Below the pieces are notes generated by a model, which saw only the letters and a program-made list of their open reading frames with translations, did no database searches and was not told the DNA's origin. From assembly GCF_009498455.1 (NCBI RefSeq), contig NZ_CP045644.1:5149001-5213000 (forward strand): DNA of 64,000 nucleotides, given 5' to 3'. This document shows positions 1-9,306 of the stretch, one piece after another (position 1 is the stretch's first letter; the number at the start of each line of letters is the position of its first letter). Both the position numbers and the translations under genes were made by a program. This DNA is from Variovorax paradoxus (GTDB taxonomy: Bacteria > Pseudomonadota > Gammaproteobacteria > Burkholderiales > Burkholderiaceae_C).

Positions 1-1
1 G

Positions 2-421
2 CTGCGCCTGGAGGCGAAGACACGGCGACCGCTTCGCGAGCTGCTGATCTTGCGCGGCGCGCAGGTGTCGGGCGCGGCCTACGAGTGGGCGCACCACGTG
101 CCGATGGCCGTGGCGGCGGGCGTCGAAGAGGCGCAGATCGATGCGCTGGCCGACTGGCGCAACGCCGACTGCTTCAATGCGCAGGAGCGCGCGGTGCTGC
201 AACTGGCTGATGAAGTCACGCGCGGGCCTGCGGCTTCGGCGGAGACGATCGCGCAACTGAAGGCGAACAGGTTCGACGACGAAGCGGTCGTCGAGCTCGT
301 GCTCACAGCCAGCTTCTATGTCTGCGTGAGCCGGTTTCTTCAATCGATGGATGTGGAGATCGAGCCTGGGTATGAGGAGGTACTGCCGCGCATGGAAAGC
401 GGTGGCGCCTCCGGGCCCTGA
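2..421 (+). CDS. carboxymuconolactone decarboxylase family protein (5' truncated)
   Basis: The reading frame is open from the left edge, so the N-terminus lies outside the window. The visible 139 residues carry the family's core: an arginine-rich helix (RPLRELLILRGAQ), then SGAAYEWAHHVPMAVAAG, which matches the AhpD/CMD pattern in which the tyrosine-glutamate-tryptophan-x-x-histidine stretch lines the active site, followed by a four-helix tail. Family members are carboxymuconolactone decarboxylases or AhpD-like peroxidase partners. The usual CxxC of AhpD is replaced here by SGAA, so a thiol-peroxidase role is unlikely. The downstream gene is convergent, so it gives no pathway hint. Exact substrate unknown. 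Confidence 0.8.
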   Translation: MRLEAKTRRPLRELLILRGAQVSGAAYEWAHHVPMAVAAGVEEAQIDALADWRNADCFNAQERAVLQLADEVTRGPAASAETIAQLKANRFDDEAVVELVLTASFYVCVSRFLQSMDVEIEPGYEEVLPRMESGGASGP

Positions 422-430
422 TTCCCCTCC

Positions 431-664
431 CTACGCTGCAGCGTGCAAATCTTGCGCTGCCTGCGGCGCGAGGTTCGCGGTGCCCTCGTTGCACGGCTGA
501 ACCTCGAGCGGATCGCACGGGCTGCTGATCTGCCGCCCGTCGAACTTGATGCGGATGTGCGAATTGCTCGCGCCGGCGACGGTGCCGAGCCGGCCACCGC
601 AGATGACGCGGCTTCCTCTTTCGAAGCTCACGCCGTAGCGTTCGCGGATGTCCCTGAGGCTCAT
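431..664 (-). CDS. small conserved-looking hypothetical protein
   Basis: A 77-residue protein starting at an ATG preceded by AAGGGAA as ribosome site. The central part (GSRVICGGRLGTVAGASNSH, then IRIKFDGRQISSPCDPLEVQP) reads like a small beta-barrel, KOW/SH3-like fold: glycine-rich turns, alternating hydrophobics and an ending with a conserved-looking cysteine-proline. I do not recognise the family by name. The N-terminus contains an arginine-rich DIRERYG stretch. It is convergent with the decarboxylase-like gene, 9 bp apart, and sits next to the CI/Cro-like pair, so it might be a phage remnant, but nothing proves that. Confidence 0.6.
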   Translation of the reverse strand: MSLRDIRERYGVSFERGSRVICGGRLGTVAGASNSHIRIKFDGRQISSPCDPLEVQPCNEGTANLAPQAAQDLHAAA

Positions 665-815
665 GTGATTCCCTTTTTATTCGCTGTGCTGACAGTGAAC
701 GAATCGTCTCCCGTGGCCGCGTGGAACCGCGTAAGCCGCATTCCGTTACATCGTGTAGGAAATAAGAGGGGTTGGCGGAAGGCGGGCGCCTTGACGCCAT
801 CAGCGCACCGGAAAT

Positions 816-841
816 GAAAAAGCCCTCGCGAGGAGGGCTTT
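816..841 (-). terminator. intrinsic terminator of the candidate small RNA
   Basis: Read on the minus strand: AAGCCCTC, loop CTCGC, GAGGGCTT, followed by a T-run. It has an 8-bp GC-rich stem and a U-tract on the minus strand only, so it ends transcription coming from about position 1000. Confidence 0.75.
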
Positions 842-1000
842 GTTCGGAATGTGGTCGTGAACTCTTACGCGGTCCACGCTACGGCAAAGATTCGTTTGCG
901 GAAGTCATTGTTGTTTTTCTCGTCGCTATGACTTCGACGCGCTGGTATGAGATTCAGCTTGCCTGGCCAGGCAAATGCCCGATCATTTCGGGCAACCGTC
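816..1000 (-). ncRNA. candidate small RNA with its own promoter and terminator
   Basis: On the minus strand a good extended -10 (TGGTATATAAT, core at 1002-1007) is followed by two stable stem-loops (GCCCGA/TCGGGC near 976-992 and the perfect 16-base palindrome TTGCCTGGCCAGGCAA at 959-974), an unstructured adenine-rich stretch, and a canonical intrinsic terminator at 816-841. Predicted length is about 180 nt. No ORF with a start and ribosome site fits inside. One open frame ends in FRKRIFAVAWTA but lacks a start codon. It does not look like 6S RNA or tmRNA to me. The -35 is weak. Prediction only. Confidence 0.35.
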
Positions 1001-1063
1001 GATTATATACCAGAACCGAGAGAGCCCTTGAAAACCATGAAGGCGGGTGCGTAGCGGGCAGGC

Positions 1064-1092
1064 AAAAAAACAGCCCGCACAAGGGCGGGCTG
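1064..1092 (-). terminator. intrinsic terminator of the S24 repressor gene
   Basis: Minus-strand hairpin CAGCCCGC / GCGGGCTG with a 6-nt loop and a following run of seven T. It lies about 125 nt downstream of the stop codon of the S24-type repressor, leaving a long 3' trailer in which I see no gene. Confidence 0.75.
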
Positions 1093-1218
1093 GAAGGTGA
1101 CCTGCTGGAGGAGGGAGGATCAGAGGTGCAGGCCACTGGGAGAAACCTCACTGTGCCCAGCGAATCTGTACGCAACCTGACCTCGCGAAAAGAGGCCCTT
1201 TCGGTCCTCGGTCTTCGC

Positions 1219-1944
1219 TCAGTCTTCGTCTTCCCATTTGCCGATCACGGTGCCCAGCACGGTGAAGGGCACGCGCACCGCCTCGTGCGCGGGGTTGAGC
1301 GGCAGCAGCCAGCGGCGGCCCGCGTCTGCCTTGTAGACCTTGAAGGTGACTTCGCCGCTCACGTCGTCGTCGAGCTTGGCGATCACGCGCTCGCCGTCGT
1401 CGGGCGTGGTGTGTTGCGGGTCGACAAAAATGATCGATCCGGCCGGGTAGCTCTTCAGGTGCCCGTGCGGCGAGGTCATGCTGTCGCCGCGCACGCGCAG
1501 GGCGTAGGTGCCGGCGCTGTGGTGGGCGATGCAGGGAATCCAGCGTTCGGCCAGCGTGGGCCGGGGCGGTGCTTCGGCGCCGCGCCATTCGCCCGCGTGC
1601 TCCCACGTGATCAGCGGCACGGTGCCGGGCGTCTGCGGCGCAAAGCCGGGGCCGGCGGGCGGGATGCGGGTGACGCGGTAGGGGCCGGGCGGCTCGTGCG
1701 CGTTGTCGCGTGCCAGGCGGATCTGCACCTCGTCCCACGGGGCGGGGCCGTCGCCGGTGTCGAGCCAGTTGGGGTCGGCGCGGTAGGCGCGCGCCAGGGC
1801 GAGCACGCTCATCGACCGGCTGGTGTCGCCCCGCTCGATCTTCGAGATGCTCGACTGCTTGACGCCCGAAGCGGCCTCGGCCTGCTTCTGCGTCATCTTG
1901 GCGAATTTGCGTGCAGCCAGGGCACGAGAAGCAATAGTCTCCAT
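1219..1944 (-). CDS. XRE-family repressor with S24 (LexA-like) peptidase domain
   Basis: A 241-residue CI/LexA-type regulator. Residues 1-65 form a helix-turn-helix domain (KMTQKQAEAASGVKQSSISK). Residues 120-240 form an S24 serine peptidase domain with the catalytic serine in VRGDSMTSPHG and the lysine in RVIAKLDDD. Such proteins cleave themselves when RecA is activated, lifting repression. I start at the METIASR methionine; the frame continues 27 codons upstream, but those residues are not domain-like and would cover the operator region. It is divergent from a small Cro-like gene, the classic arrangement of a phage lysogeny switch. No structural phage genes follow, so it is a remnant or a domesticated regulator. 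Confidence 0.85.
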   Translation of the reverse strand: METIASRALAARKFAKMTQKQAEAASGVKQSSISKIERGDTSRSMSVLALARAYRADPNWLDTGDGPAPWDEVQIRLARDNAHEPPGPYRVTRIPPAGPGFAPQTPGTVPLITWEHAGEWRGAEAPPRPTLAERWIPCIAHHSAGTYALRVRGDSMTSPHGHLKSYPAGSIIFVDPQHTTPDDGERVIAKLDDDVSGEVTFKVYKADAGRRWLLPLNPAHEAVRVPFTVLGTVIGKWEDED

Positions 1945-2015
1945 GGGGTGGAGATTCAAGCGCAGATGAATATTCGTATTGGACTCTAGAATATTAAAAA
2001 AAGGGAGGGTTCGAT
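1945..2015. promoter_or_regulatory. divergent control region of the CI/Cro-like pair
   Basis: A 71-bp AT-rich gap between two divergent helix-turn-helix genes. It holds two GAATATT elements (1968-1974, extended to the palindrome GAATATTC, and 1989-1995) spaced 21 bp, two helical turns apart, plausible operators for either protein. TAGAAT at 1987-1992 can serve as -10 for the rightward gene, and AGGGAGGG at 2002-2009 is its ribosome site. Operator assignment is inference. Confidence 0.45.
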
Positions 2016-2246
2016 ATGAAGCCACGCGAGTTGGTGCAGGCGCTGCGGGCGCTGGGATTGACGCAAAAGCAGATCCAGGAACGAACGGGCATTCCGCAGC
2101 CCACGGTCAGCAAGATCGGGCTGGGGCGGGTGAGCGACGTGATGTCGCGCCACTACGTCGCGCTGCTGAAGGCCTACGAGCAGCGGATGAAGGAAGAGGC
2201 GCTGCGGCCGGCTGCGCACTACGCGCCGCCGCCGGCCGGCGACTGA
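2016..2246 (+). CDS. small Cro-like helix-turn-helix protein
   Basis: A 76-residue protein that is almost entirely one helix-turn-helix: LTQKQIQERTGIPQPTVSKI matches the XRE/Cro pattern (helix, turn, recognition helix with a PTVSKI core). A strong ribosome site AGGGAGGG stands 6 nt before the ATG. It is divergent from the S24 repressor and probably competes with it for the shared operator. There is no effector domain. The C-terminus is a short proline/alanine tail. Confidence 0.75.
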   Translation: MKPRELVQALRALGLTQKQIQERTGIPQPTVSKIGLGRVSDVMSRHYVALLKAYEQRMKEEALRPAAHYAPPPAGD

Positions 2247-2256
2247 GGCGGCAGGC

Positions 2257-2778
2257 TCAGGCCGGCTTGAGCCGTTCGGCGGGCGCGGGCGGCTCGGGCG
2301 GCGTGAGGGCCAGCGTGGTGCTCACGCGCACGCAGTCCTTGATGTGCTGTTCGCCCAGCGCACGCAGCGCCGCATAGCCGAGCGCGGCCGACACGACCTG
2401 CCCGGCAATGGGCACGTACTTGGTGGCCTGCTTGGCGGTGAGGCGGATGCCGGCGTGGCGGGCCAGCTTCATGAGCAGCTCGCGCGTGACGAGCCGGCCC
2501 ACGAGCAGGGCGCCGAGCGTGGTGGCGGCCTTCTGGATGCGCTCGCGCTGGTGCGGTGCGAGCTTTTCGACCTGGGTGACCGAGAGGCCGAACTCGGAAC
2601 TGATCTGCGGCACGAGGCGCGAGAGCAGCGCCGCGTCGGCCATCCAGTCGATGCCGGGCAGCGGAATGGCGCTGGCGGCGGCGGCCATGAGGGCCTTGCG
2701 ACCGATCAGGCGTCGGCTGCGGTGGATGGCCGCGATGAGTTTTTCATCGCCCCGGGCGAGTTCGATCGAAGAAGGCAT
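2257..2778 (-). CDS. small membrane-associated protein (EcsC / DUF697-like)
   Basis: A 173-residue protein with helices typical of the EcsC/YcjF-like group: RRLIGRKALMAAAASAIPLP then GIDWMADAALLSRLVPQISSEFGLS, a conserved-looking glycine/proline turn, and a second hydrophobic stretch YVPIAGQVVSAALGYAALRALG. Family members sit at the inner membrane and are often tied to envelope functions, but the biochemical role is not established. The gene is separate from the ABC-F gene downstream (91 bp gap) and convergent with the Cro-like gene. The family call rests on pattern only. Confidence 0.65.
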   Translation of the reverse strand: MPSSIELARGDEKLIAAIHRSRRLIGRKALMAAAASAIPLPGIDWMADAALLSRLVPQISSEFGLSVTQVEKLAPHQRERIQKAATTLGALLVGRLVTRELLMKLARHAGIRLTAKQATKYVPIAGQVVSAALGYAALRALGEQHIKDCVRVSTTLALTPPEPPAPAERLKPA

Positions 2779-2869
2779 GCAGCGTGGCTCCTTGGCGGGT
2801 TCCCTGACCTTGCCATGCTACCCGGCCCGCGCTGGTCGGCCCGTTGCAAGCCGCGCGCGGGCAGGGGGC

Positions 2870-4885
2870 TTAGGCCGCCAGCGCTTCGAGCTGGTCGGAC
2901 AGCGCCAGCCAGCGTTCTTCGAGCTGCGCGATCTCGTCGTTGAGCGCCTTCAGCCGCTTGCCGGCGTCGGCGATCTCGGCGGGCGGCAGCGGTTCGGCCA
3001 GCCGGGCTTCGAGCGTGCTGCGCTCGGTGCCGGCCGCCGCCATGCGCTCGTCGATCCTGGCGAGTTCCTTCTTCAGCGGCTTGGCCTGCTCGCTGCGCTG
3101 CTGGCGCTCCTGGGCGTCCTGCTTGCGCTGCTCGGGGGTGTGGCTGCTGCTGCTTTTGGTCGAAGCCTGGGCGGCTGCTGCAGCGGCGGCCGCAGCCGCT
3201 GCCGCGGCGTCCGCCTCGCGCACGGCCACCTTGGCCTCTTCGCGCAGGCGCTTGGCCTCGTCGAGCAGGTAGCGCTGGTAGTCGTCCAGGTCGCCGTCGA
3301 AGTCGGTGACGACGCCGCGGCCCACGAGCCAGAACTCGTCGCACACCGAACGCAGCAGCGCACGGTCGTGGCTCACCAGCATCAGCGTGCCTTCGAACTC
3401 GTTGAGCGCCACGGCCAGGGCTTCGCGGGTGGCCAAGTCCAGGTGGTTGGTGGGCTCGTCCAGCAGCAGCAGGTTGGGGCGCTGCCAGACCATCATCGCG
3501 AGCACGAGGCGGGCCTTTTCGCCGCCGCTCATGGTGCCCACGGGCTGCTTGACCATGTCGCCGCTGAAGTTGAAGCTGCCCAGGTAGCCGCGCAGGGCCT
3601 GCTCGCCGGTGGCTTCCTTGGCATTGCTGCCGAGTTCGCGCGCCATGCGCACCATGTGCTCGAGCGGGTTGTCCTGCGGGCGCAGCACGTCGAGTTCCTG
3701 CTGCGCGAAGTAGCCGATGTTCAGGCCCTTGCCCTCGGTGACTTCGCCGGCCAGTGCGCCCATTTCGCGCGCAATGGTCTTCACCAGCGTCGACTTGCCC
3801 TGGCCGTTGGCGCCCAGGATGCCGATGCGCTGGCCCGCCAGCACCGAGCGGCTGACGCCGCGCAGGATGGTCTTGGGCGCTTCGCCTTCGACCTCATAGC
3901 CGAAGCTCGCCTTGTCGATCGAGAGCATCGGGTTCGGGATGTTGCCCGGCTCCTTGAACTCGAAGGTGAAGTCGGCCTCGGCCAGCAGCGGCGCCACGCG
4001 CTCCATGCGCTCCAGCGCCTTGACGCGGCTTTGCGCCTGCTTGGCCTTGCTGGCCTTGGCCTTGAAGCGGTCGATGAACTTCTGCAGGTGGGCGATCTTG
4101 TCCTGCTGCTTGCTGAAGGCCACCTGCTGCTGCTCCATCTGCAGCGCGCGCATGTCTTCGAACTTGCTGTAGTTGCCGCCGTAGCGCGTGAGCTGGGCGT
4201 TGGCGATGTGCAGCGTGACGTCGGTCACGGCGTCGAGAAACTCGCGGTCGTGGCTGATGACGATCATGGTGCCGGCGTACTTCTGCAGCCAGGCTTCGAG
4301 CCAGACGAGCGCGTCCAGGTCCAGGTGGTTGGTCGGTTCGTCGAGCAGCAGCAGGTCGCTCGGGCACATCAGCGCGCGGGCCAGCTGCAGGCGCATGCGC
4401 CAGCCGCCCGAAAAGCTGTTGACGGGCTCGTCGAGCTCGTGCGACTTGAAGCCCAGGCCCAGCACCAGCGCCTGCGCGCGCGGCACGGCGTCGTGCTCGC
4501 CGGCATCGGCCAGGTCGGTGTAGGCGTGGGCCAGCTCCATGCCGATGTCGGGATCGTCGGGGTTCTCGGCGTAGGCGGCTTCGATGGCGGCCAGCGTGGC
4601 GCGCAGCTCGGTCAGGCGGGTGTCGCCGCCGACCACGAAGTCGGTGGCCGACTCCTCGGTCTCGGGCATGTCCTGCGCGACCTGGGCCATGCGCCACTGC
4701 TTGGGAATGTAGAAATCGCCGCCGTCTTCGTGCAGCGTGCCGTTGAACAGCGCGAACAGCGACGACTTGCCGGCGCCGTTGCGTCCCACCAGGCCGACCT
4801 TTTCGCCGGGGTTGAGATTGACGGTGGCGCCGTCGAGCAGTTTCTTGGCGCTGCGGCGAAGAATGACGTTTTTGAGAGTAATCAT
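2870..4885 (-). CDS. ABC-F family ATPase (YheS/Uup type)
   Basis: A 671-residue soluble protein with two ABC ATPase cassettes and no membrane segment. Cassette 1 has Walker A GRNGAGKSS near residue 37, signature SGGWRMR and Walker B LLLLDEPTNHLDL. Cassette 2 has GANGQGKST, SGGEKARL and LLLLDEPTNHLDL. The arm/linker with LQKFIDRFKAKASKAKQAQS between cassettes is the ABC-F hallmark; these proteins act on ribosomes to relieve stalling. The C-terminus adds an alanine-rich run (about 14 alanines) followed by a coiled coil. The start is the MITLKNV methionine; the longer frame begins at a TTG with unrelated residues. Confidence 0.92.
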   Translation of the reverse strand: MITLKNVILRRSAKKLLDGATVNLNPGEKVGLVGRNGAGKSSLFALFNGTLHEDGGDFYIPKQWRMAQVAQDMPETEESATDFVVGGDTRLTELRATLAAIEAAYAENPDDPDIGMELAHAYTDLADAGEHDAVPRAQALVLGLGFKSHELDEPVNSFSGGWRMRLQLARALMCPSDLLLLDEPTNHLDLDALVWLEAWLQKYAGTMIVISHDREFLDAVTDVTLHIANAQLTRYGGNYSKFEDMRALQMEQQQVAFSKQQDKIAHLQKFIDRFKAKASKAKQAQSRVKALERMERVAPLLAEADFTFEFKEPGNIPNPMLSIDKASFGYEVEGEAPKTILRGVSRSVLAGQRIGILGANGQGKSTLVKTIAREMGALAGEVTEGKGLNIGYFAQQELDVLRPQDNPLEHMVRMARELGSNAKEATGEQALRGYLGSFNFSGDMVKQPVGTMSGGEKARLVLAMMVWQRPNLLLLDEPTNHLDLATREALAVALNEFEGTLMLVSHDRALLRSVCDEFWLVGRGVVTDFDGDLDDYQRYLLDEAKRLREEAKVAVREADAAAAAAAAAAAAAQASTKSSSSHTPEQRKQDAQERQQRSEQAKPLKKELARIDERMAAAGTERSTLEARLAEPLPPAEIADAGKRLKALNDEIAQLEERWLALSDQLEALAA

Positions 4886-5026
4886 GAAATAGGAACCGTA
4901 GGGGGGATTATCCCGTCCGACCTTCAGCGAGCCGGCGCGAAGGGGCAAAGGCGGACATCACCCGATGAAAGGGGCGCAGCCACGAGGCTGCATGCAAGGC
5001 GAAAAAGGGGGCTTGGGCGGGCGCCG

Positions 5027-5908
5027 CTAACGCACGCCGGCGCCGGCCAGCAGCGCCGTCCGGGTGACCAGCAGCACCTGGTCTTCGCCGGCCGAGGTTT
5101 CGAGCCAGACCACCTCGAGCTGCGGAAACGCGGCCTCGAAATAGTCGCGCTCGTTGCCGATCTCGAGCACCAGCACGGCCTGCTCGCTCATGCGGGCGGG
5201 CGCGTCGGCGAACAATTGCCGCACGAAGTCCATGCCGTCGGTGCCGCCGGCCAGCGCCAGTTCGGGCTCGGCGCGGTATTCGGCGGGCAGCGCAGCCATG
5301 CTGGCGCTGTTCACGTAGGGCGGGTTGCACAGCACGAGGTCGTAGGTGCCGGGCACGTTCTTCAGACCGTCCGATGCGATCAACTTGACGCGCGCGTCGA
5401 GCGCGTGGCGTGTGACGTTGATGGCGGCCACTTCGAGCGCTTCGACCGACAGGTCGGCCGCATCGACCGTCACATCGGGGTAGGTGAGCGCCGCGAGCAC
5501 CGCGAGGCTGCCGTTGCCGGTGCACAGGTCGAGCACGCGCTGCGTGTGTTCGCCCAGCCAGTAGTCGATGCTGCCGTCGGCGATGAGCTCGGCAATGAAG
5601 CTGCGCGGCACGATGGCGCGTTCGTCGACGTAGAAGGGCACGCCTTGCAGCCAGGCTTCTTTCGTGAGGTAGGCCGCAGGCTTGCGTGTGGCGATGCGCT
5701 CGTCGATGAGCGCGGCGACCTTGGCAGCGTCAGCCGGCGACACGGGCGTGTCAGCCACGGCGTCGATGTCGTCCAGCGGCTGCTTCAGGCGCCACAGCAC
5801 GAGCCAAGCGGCTTCGTCGAAGGCGTTGGCGGTGCCGTGACCGAAGGCGACGCCGGCTTCTTCGAGCCGCTTGGCACCGGCTTCGATGAGTTCGATGACG
5901 GTGCTCAT
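5027..5908 (-). CDS. prmB: ribosomal protein uL3 glutamine N5-methyltransferase
   Basis: A 293-residue class I SAM-dependent methyltransferase. The SAM-binding motif [17 protein letters not shown] and the NPPY motif ([14 protein letters not shown]) that binds the target glutamine are both intact. The N-terminal helical domain ([16 protein letters not shown]) matches PrmB rather than PrmC, as does [20 protein letters not shown]. PrmB methylates a glutamine on ribosomal protein L3. The start overlaps the dapE stop by 4 bp (ATGA), indicating translational coupling. The frame open further upstream is dapE antisense shadow. Confidence 0.92.
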   Translation of the reverse strand: MSTVIELIEAGAKRLEEAGVAFGHGTANAFDEAAWLVLWRLKQPLDDIDAVADTPVSPADAAKVAALIDERIATRKPAAYLTKEAWLQGVPFYVDERAIVPRSFIAELIADGSIDYWLGEHTQRVLDLCTGNGSLAVLAALTYPDVTVDAADLSVEALEVAAINVTRHALDARVKLIASDGLKNVPGTYDLVLCNPPYVNSASMAALPAEYRAEPELALAGGTDGMDFVRQLFADAPARMSEQAVLVLEIGNERDYFEAAFPQLEVVWLETSAGEDQVLLVTRTALLAGAGVR

Positions 5909-7083
5909 GATGCGAGCGCTGCGTCGAGCCCGCGCAGCGTGCGCAGGTAGATGTTCTTCAGCGTCTCGATCTCGGCGACCTCGATGTGCTCGTCGATCTT
6001 GTGGATGCTGGCGTTCACCGGGCCGCACTCGACGACCTGCTTGCAGATCTTGGCGATGAAGCGCGCGTCGCTGGTGCCGCCGCTGGTCGACAGCTCGGTA
6101 TCGAGGCCGGTTTCTTCGCGGATCGCCGCCTGCACGGCCGTGACGAGTTCGCCGGGCGTGGTCAGGAAGGGCAGGCCGCCGACGGTCCAGGCCAGCGTGT
6201 AGTCGACGCCGTGCGCGTCGAGGACGGCGTGCACGCGCTGCTGCAGCGATTCGGGCGTCGATTCGGTCGAGAAGCGGAAGTTGAAGTCGATCACCGCGCT
6301 GCCCGGAATGACGTTGCTCGCGCCGGTGCCCGAATGGAAATTGCTGATCTGCCAGCTGGTGGGCTGGAAGTAGGGGTTGCTCTGCGCGTCCCAACCGCCG
6401 GCGGCGTTGATCGCCACGAGCTCGGCCAGCGCCGGCGCCACCGCGTGCACCGGGTTCTTCGCCAAATGCGGGTAGGCGATGTGGCCCTGCACGCCGTTCA
6501 CCGTGAGCTTGCCGCTCATGGTGCCGCGGCGGCCGTTCTTGATCATGTCGCCGCAGCGCGCCACCGAGGTGGGCTCGCCGACGATGCAGTAGTCGATGGT
6601 TTCACCGCGCGCAGTCAGCGCGTTGCAGACGATCACCGTGCCGTCGACGCCCGGGCCTTCTTCGTCGCTGGTCAGCAGCAGCGCCAGCGTGAGCGCCGGG
6701 TCGGGCTCGCCCTGCAAAAACTCTTCGATGGAGGTCACGAAGGCCGCGACCGAGGTCTTCATGTCGCAGGCGCCGCGGCCGTAGAGCTTGCCGTCGCGGT
6801 GCGTGGGCGTGAACGGGTGGCTGCTCCACTGGTCGAGCGGGCCGGTGGGCACCACGTCGGTGTGGCCGGCAAACACCAGCGTCTTCGTCACCTTGTCATT
6901 CGCAGGACGGCGCACGGCCCAGAGGTTGGTGACCCGGAAATCGGCCGGGCCGCTCTCGATGGTTTCCAGCGTGAAGCCCAGCGCGGCAAGGCGTTCGCCC
7001 AGGATCTGTTGGCAACCCGCGTCGTCGGGGGTGACGGAAGGGCGCGAGATCAGTTGTTCGGCGAGCTGGAGCGTACGGGACAT
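5905..7083 (-). CDS. dapE: succinyl-diaminopimelate desuccinylase
   Basis: A 392-residue M20-family zinc amidohydrolase that removes succinate from N-succinyl-LL-diaminopimelate in lysine and peptidoglycan precursor synthesis. Metal ligands and catalytic residues are visible: [12 protein letters not shown] (His), [12 protein letters not shown] (Asp), [12 protein letters not shown] (catalytic Glu pair), and the C-terminal [10 protein letters not shown] (His). The GTSDARFI motif is typical of DapE over ArgE. First of a two-gene unit with prmB (4-bp overlap). dapD and dapC lie upstream on the same strand, separated by pilU, so the succinylase branch is clustered. Confidence 0.95.
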   Translation of the reverse strand: MSRTLQLAEQLISRPSVTPDDAGCQQILGERLAALGFTLETIESGPADFRVTNLWAVRRPANDKVTKTLVFAGHTDVVPTGPLDQWSSHPFTPTHRDGKLYGRGACDMKTSVAAFVTSIEEFLQGEPDPALTLALLLTSDEEGPGVDGTVIVCNALTARGETIDYCIVGEPTSVARCGDMIKNGRRGTMSGKLTVNGVQGHIAYPHLAKNPVHAVAPALAELVAINAAGGWDAQSNPYFQPTSWQISNFHSGTGASNVIPGSAVIDFNFRFSTESTPESLQQRVHAVLDAHGVDYTLAWTVGGLPFLTTPGELVTAVQAAIREETGLDTELSTSGGTSDARFIAKICKQVVECGPVNASIHKIDEHIEVAEIETLKNIYLRTLRGLDAALAS

Positions 7084-7108
7084 CGAGGGGGCGGGGATTA
7101 AGGGGCGG

Positions 7109-8257
7109 TCAGAACTTCACGTCGAGCGTGATGTCGGTGAAGGTGGGTTCGTCGAGCTGGTCGGTCAGGTCGCGGTCCTCGGCCTGCTTCTTGGGCGCGT
7201 CGCGGTTCTGCAGGCGCCACATCAGGTTGGTGGGCGAGTCGGCGTTGGCCAGGCCTTCCTGGCGGGTCACGCGGTCCTCGGTGATGAGGCGGGCGATGTC
7301 TTCCTCGAAAGTCTGCGAGCCTTCGGCCATCGACTGCTCCATGGCCTCCTTGACGCCGGAGAAGTCGCCCTTTTCGATCAGGTCGGCCACCAGCGCGGTG
7401 TTCAGCATCACTTCGAGTGCGGGCACACGCGCGCCGGCCGGCGTGCGCAGCAGGCGCTGCGACACCACGGCGCGCAGCGCCGAGCCCAGGTCACCCAGCA
7501 GGGTGGGGCGCACCTCGACCGGGAAGAAGCTCAGGATGCGGTTCAGCGCGCGGTAGCTGTTGTTGGCATGCAGCGTGGCCACGCACAGGTGGCCCGACTG
7601 CGCGTAGGCAATGGCGGCCGTCATGGTGTCGCGGTCGCGGATCTCGCCGATCTGGATCACGTCGGGCGCCTGGCGCAGTGCGTTCTTCAGGGCCACCTGC
7701 AGCGAGGTGGTGTCGCTGCCCACGTCGCGCTGGTTCACCAGCGATTTCTTGTTGGTGTACGTGAACTCGATCGGCTCTTCGACCGTGAGGATGTGGCCGC
7801 TGGCGTGCTCGTTGCGGTAATCGAGCATCGAGGCCAGCGTGGTCGTCTTGCCCGCGCCGGTGGCGCCCACCATCAGGATCAGCCCGCGCTTTTCCATGAT
7901 GAGCGACTTCAGGATGTCGGGCAGGTTCAGCTCGTCGAAGCTGGGGATGACCGAGGCGATGTGGCGTACCACCACGGCGTAGCTGCCGCGCTGGCGCATG
8001 GCGCTGATGCGGTAGTTGCCGGCGCCTTCGAGGGCGACGGCCATGTTGAGTTCGCCCGTGTTTTCCAGTTCCTGGATGCGGGCTTCGGGCACCACTTCCG
8101 ACAGCAGCGCCAGCGGCGCGGTCGGCGGCAGCACCTGCGCATTGATCGGCAGGCAGTTGCCGTTGATGCGGATCATCACCGGGGAGTTGGCCGAGAGGTA
8201 GATGTCAGAGGCCTTGCGCTCGGCCATCAAACGAAGAATCCGTTCCATCATGTTCAT
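7109..8257 (-). CDS. pilU: PilT/PilU-type pilus retraction ATPase (PilU-like)
   Basis: A 382-residue GspE-family ATPase, the length of PilU. Walker A is [10 protein letters not shown], the aspartate box [10 protein letters not shown] and the histidine box ATLHANN are present, and the C-terminus [12 protein letters not shown]...[11 protein letters not shown] is PilU-like rather than PilT-like. It powers or assists retraction of type IV pili used for twitching and DNA uptake. The start is the MNMMERIL methionine with a GAGAGA ribosome site; upstream codons are intergenic. No pilT or other pilus gene lies in the window, so it stands alone among dap genes. Confidence 0.88.
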   Translation of the reverse strand: MNMMERILRLMAERKASDIYLSANSPVMIRINGNCLPINAQVLPPTAPLALLSEVVPEARIQELENTGELNMAVALEGAGNYRISAMRQRGSYAVVVRHIASVIPSFDELNLPDILKSLIMEKRGLILMVGATGAGKTTTLASMLDYRNEHASGHILTVEEPIEFTYTNKKSLVNQRDVGSDTTSLQVALKNALRQAPDVIQIGEIRDRDTMTAAIAYAQSGHLCVATLHANNSYRALNRILSFFPVEVRPTLLGDLGSALRAVVSQRLLRTPAGARVPALEVMLNTALVADLIEKGDFSGVKEAMEQSMAEGSQTFEEDIARLITEDRVTRQEGLANADSPTNLMWRLQNRDAPKKQAEDRDLTDQLDEPTFTDITLDVKF

Positions 8258-8310
8258 CGGTCTCTCTCCTCGGTTGTTCTCTGAATTATTCGCAGACTGC
8301 GCAAGCACGG

Positions 8311-8415
8311 GACTCTTCGCGCGGAACGCCGCGGAACCGGCTTTGCCGGGCCGCTGGCGTTGCCCCCTGCAAGGGGGTGTGCGAAGCGACACGCAGTGCG
8401 CGCAGCATGGGGGTG
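8311..8415. repeat. GC-rich intergenic hairpin element
   Basis: The gap between pilU and dapD holds two tight inverted repeats, CCGGC-TTT-GCCGG (8338-8350) and CCCCCT-GCA-AGGGGG (8363-8377), next to each other. The pattern resembles the small repeated intergenic elements common in Comamonadaceae genomes. Whether it recurs cannot be tested in this window. It may act as an mRNA-stabilising or factor-dependent stop between the genes. Confidence 0.35.
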
Positions 8416-8423
8416 TGCTTAGG

Positions 8424-9257
<834 letters not shown>

Positions 9258-9306
9258 GGAGAAAGTCTCGGGTGAAAAAGGGGGCAGGGAAGCGGGCGGC
9301 GGGAGG

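Noticed and set aside
851..950. A tmRNA-like tag reading frame within the candidate small RNA.
   Set aside because: The frame lacks the usual ALAA-type ending and the acceptor-like ends of tmRNA are absent.
2408..5950. A plus-strand open frame of about 1180 codons opposite the ABC-F and prmB genes.
   Set aside because: It is antisense to well-supported genes, low in complexity and rich in Arg/Gly/His/Ala, a usual artefact of high-GC DNA.
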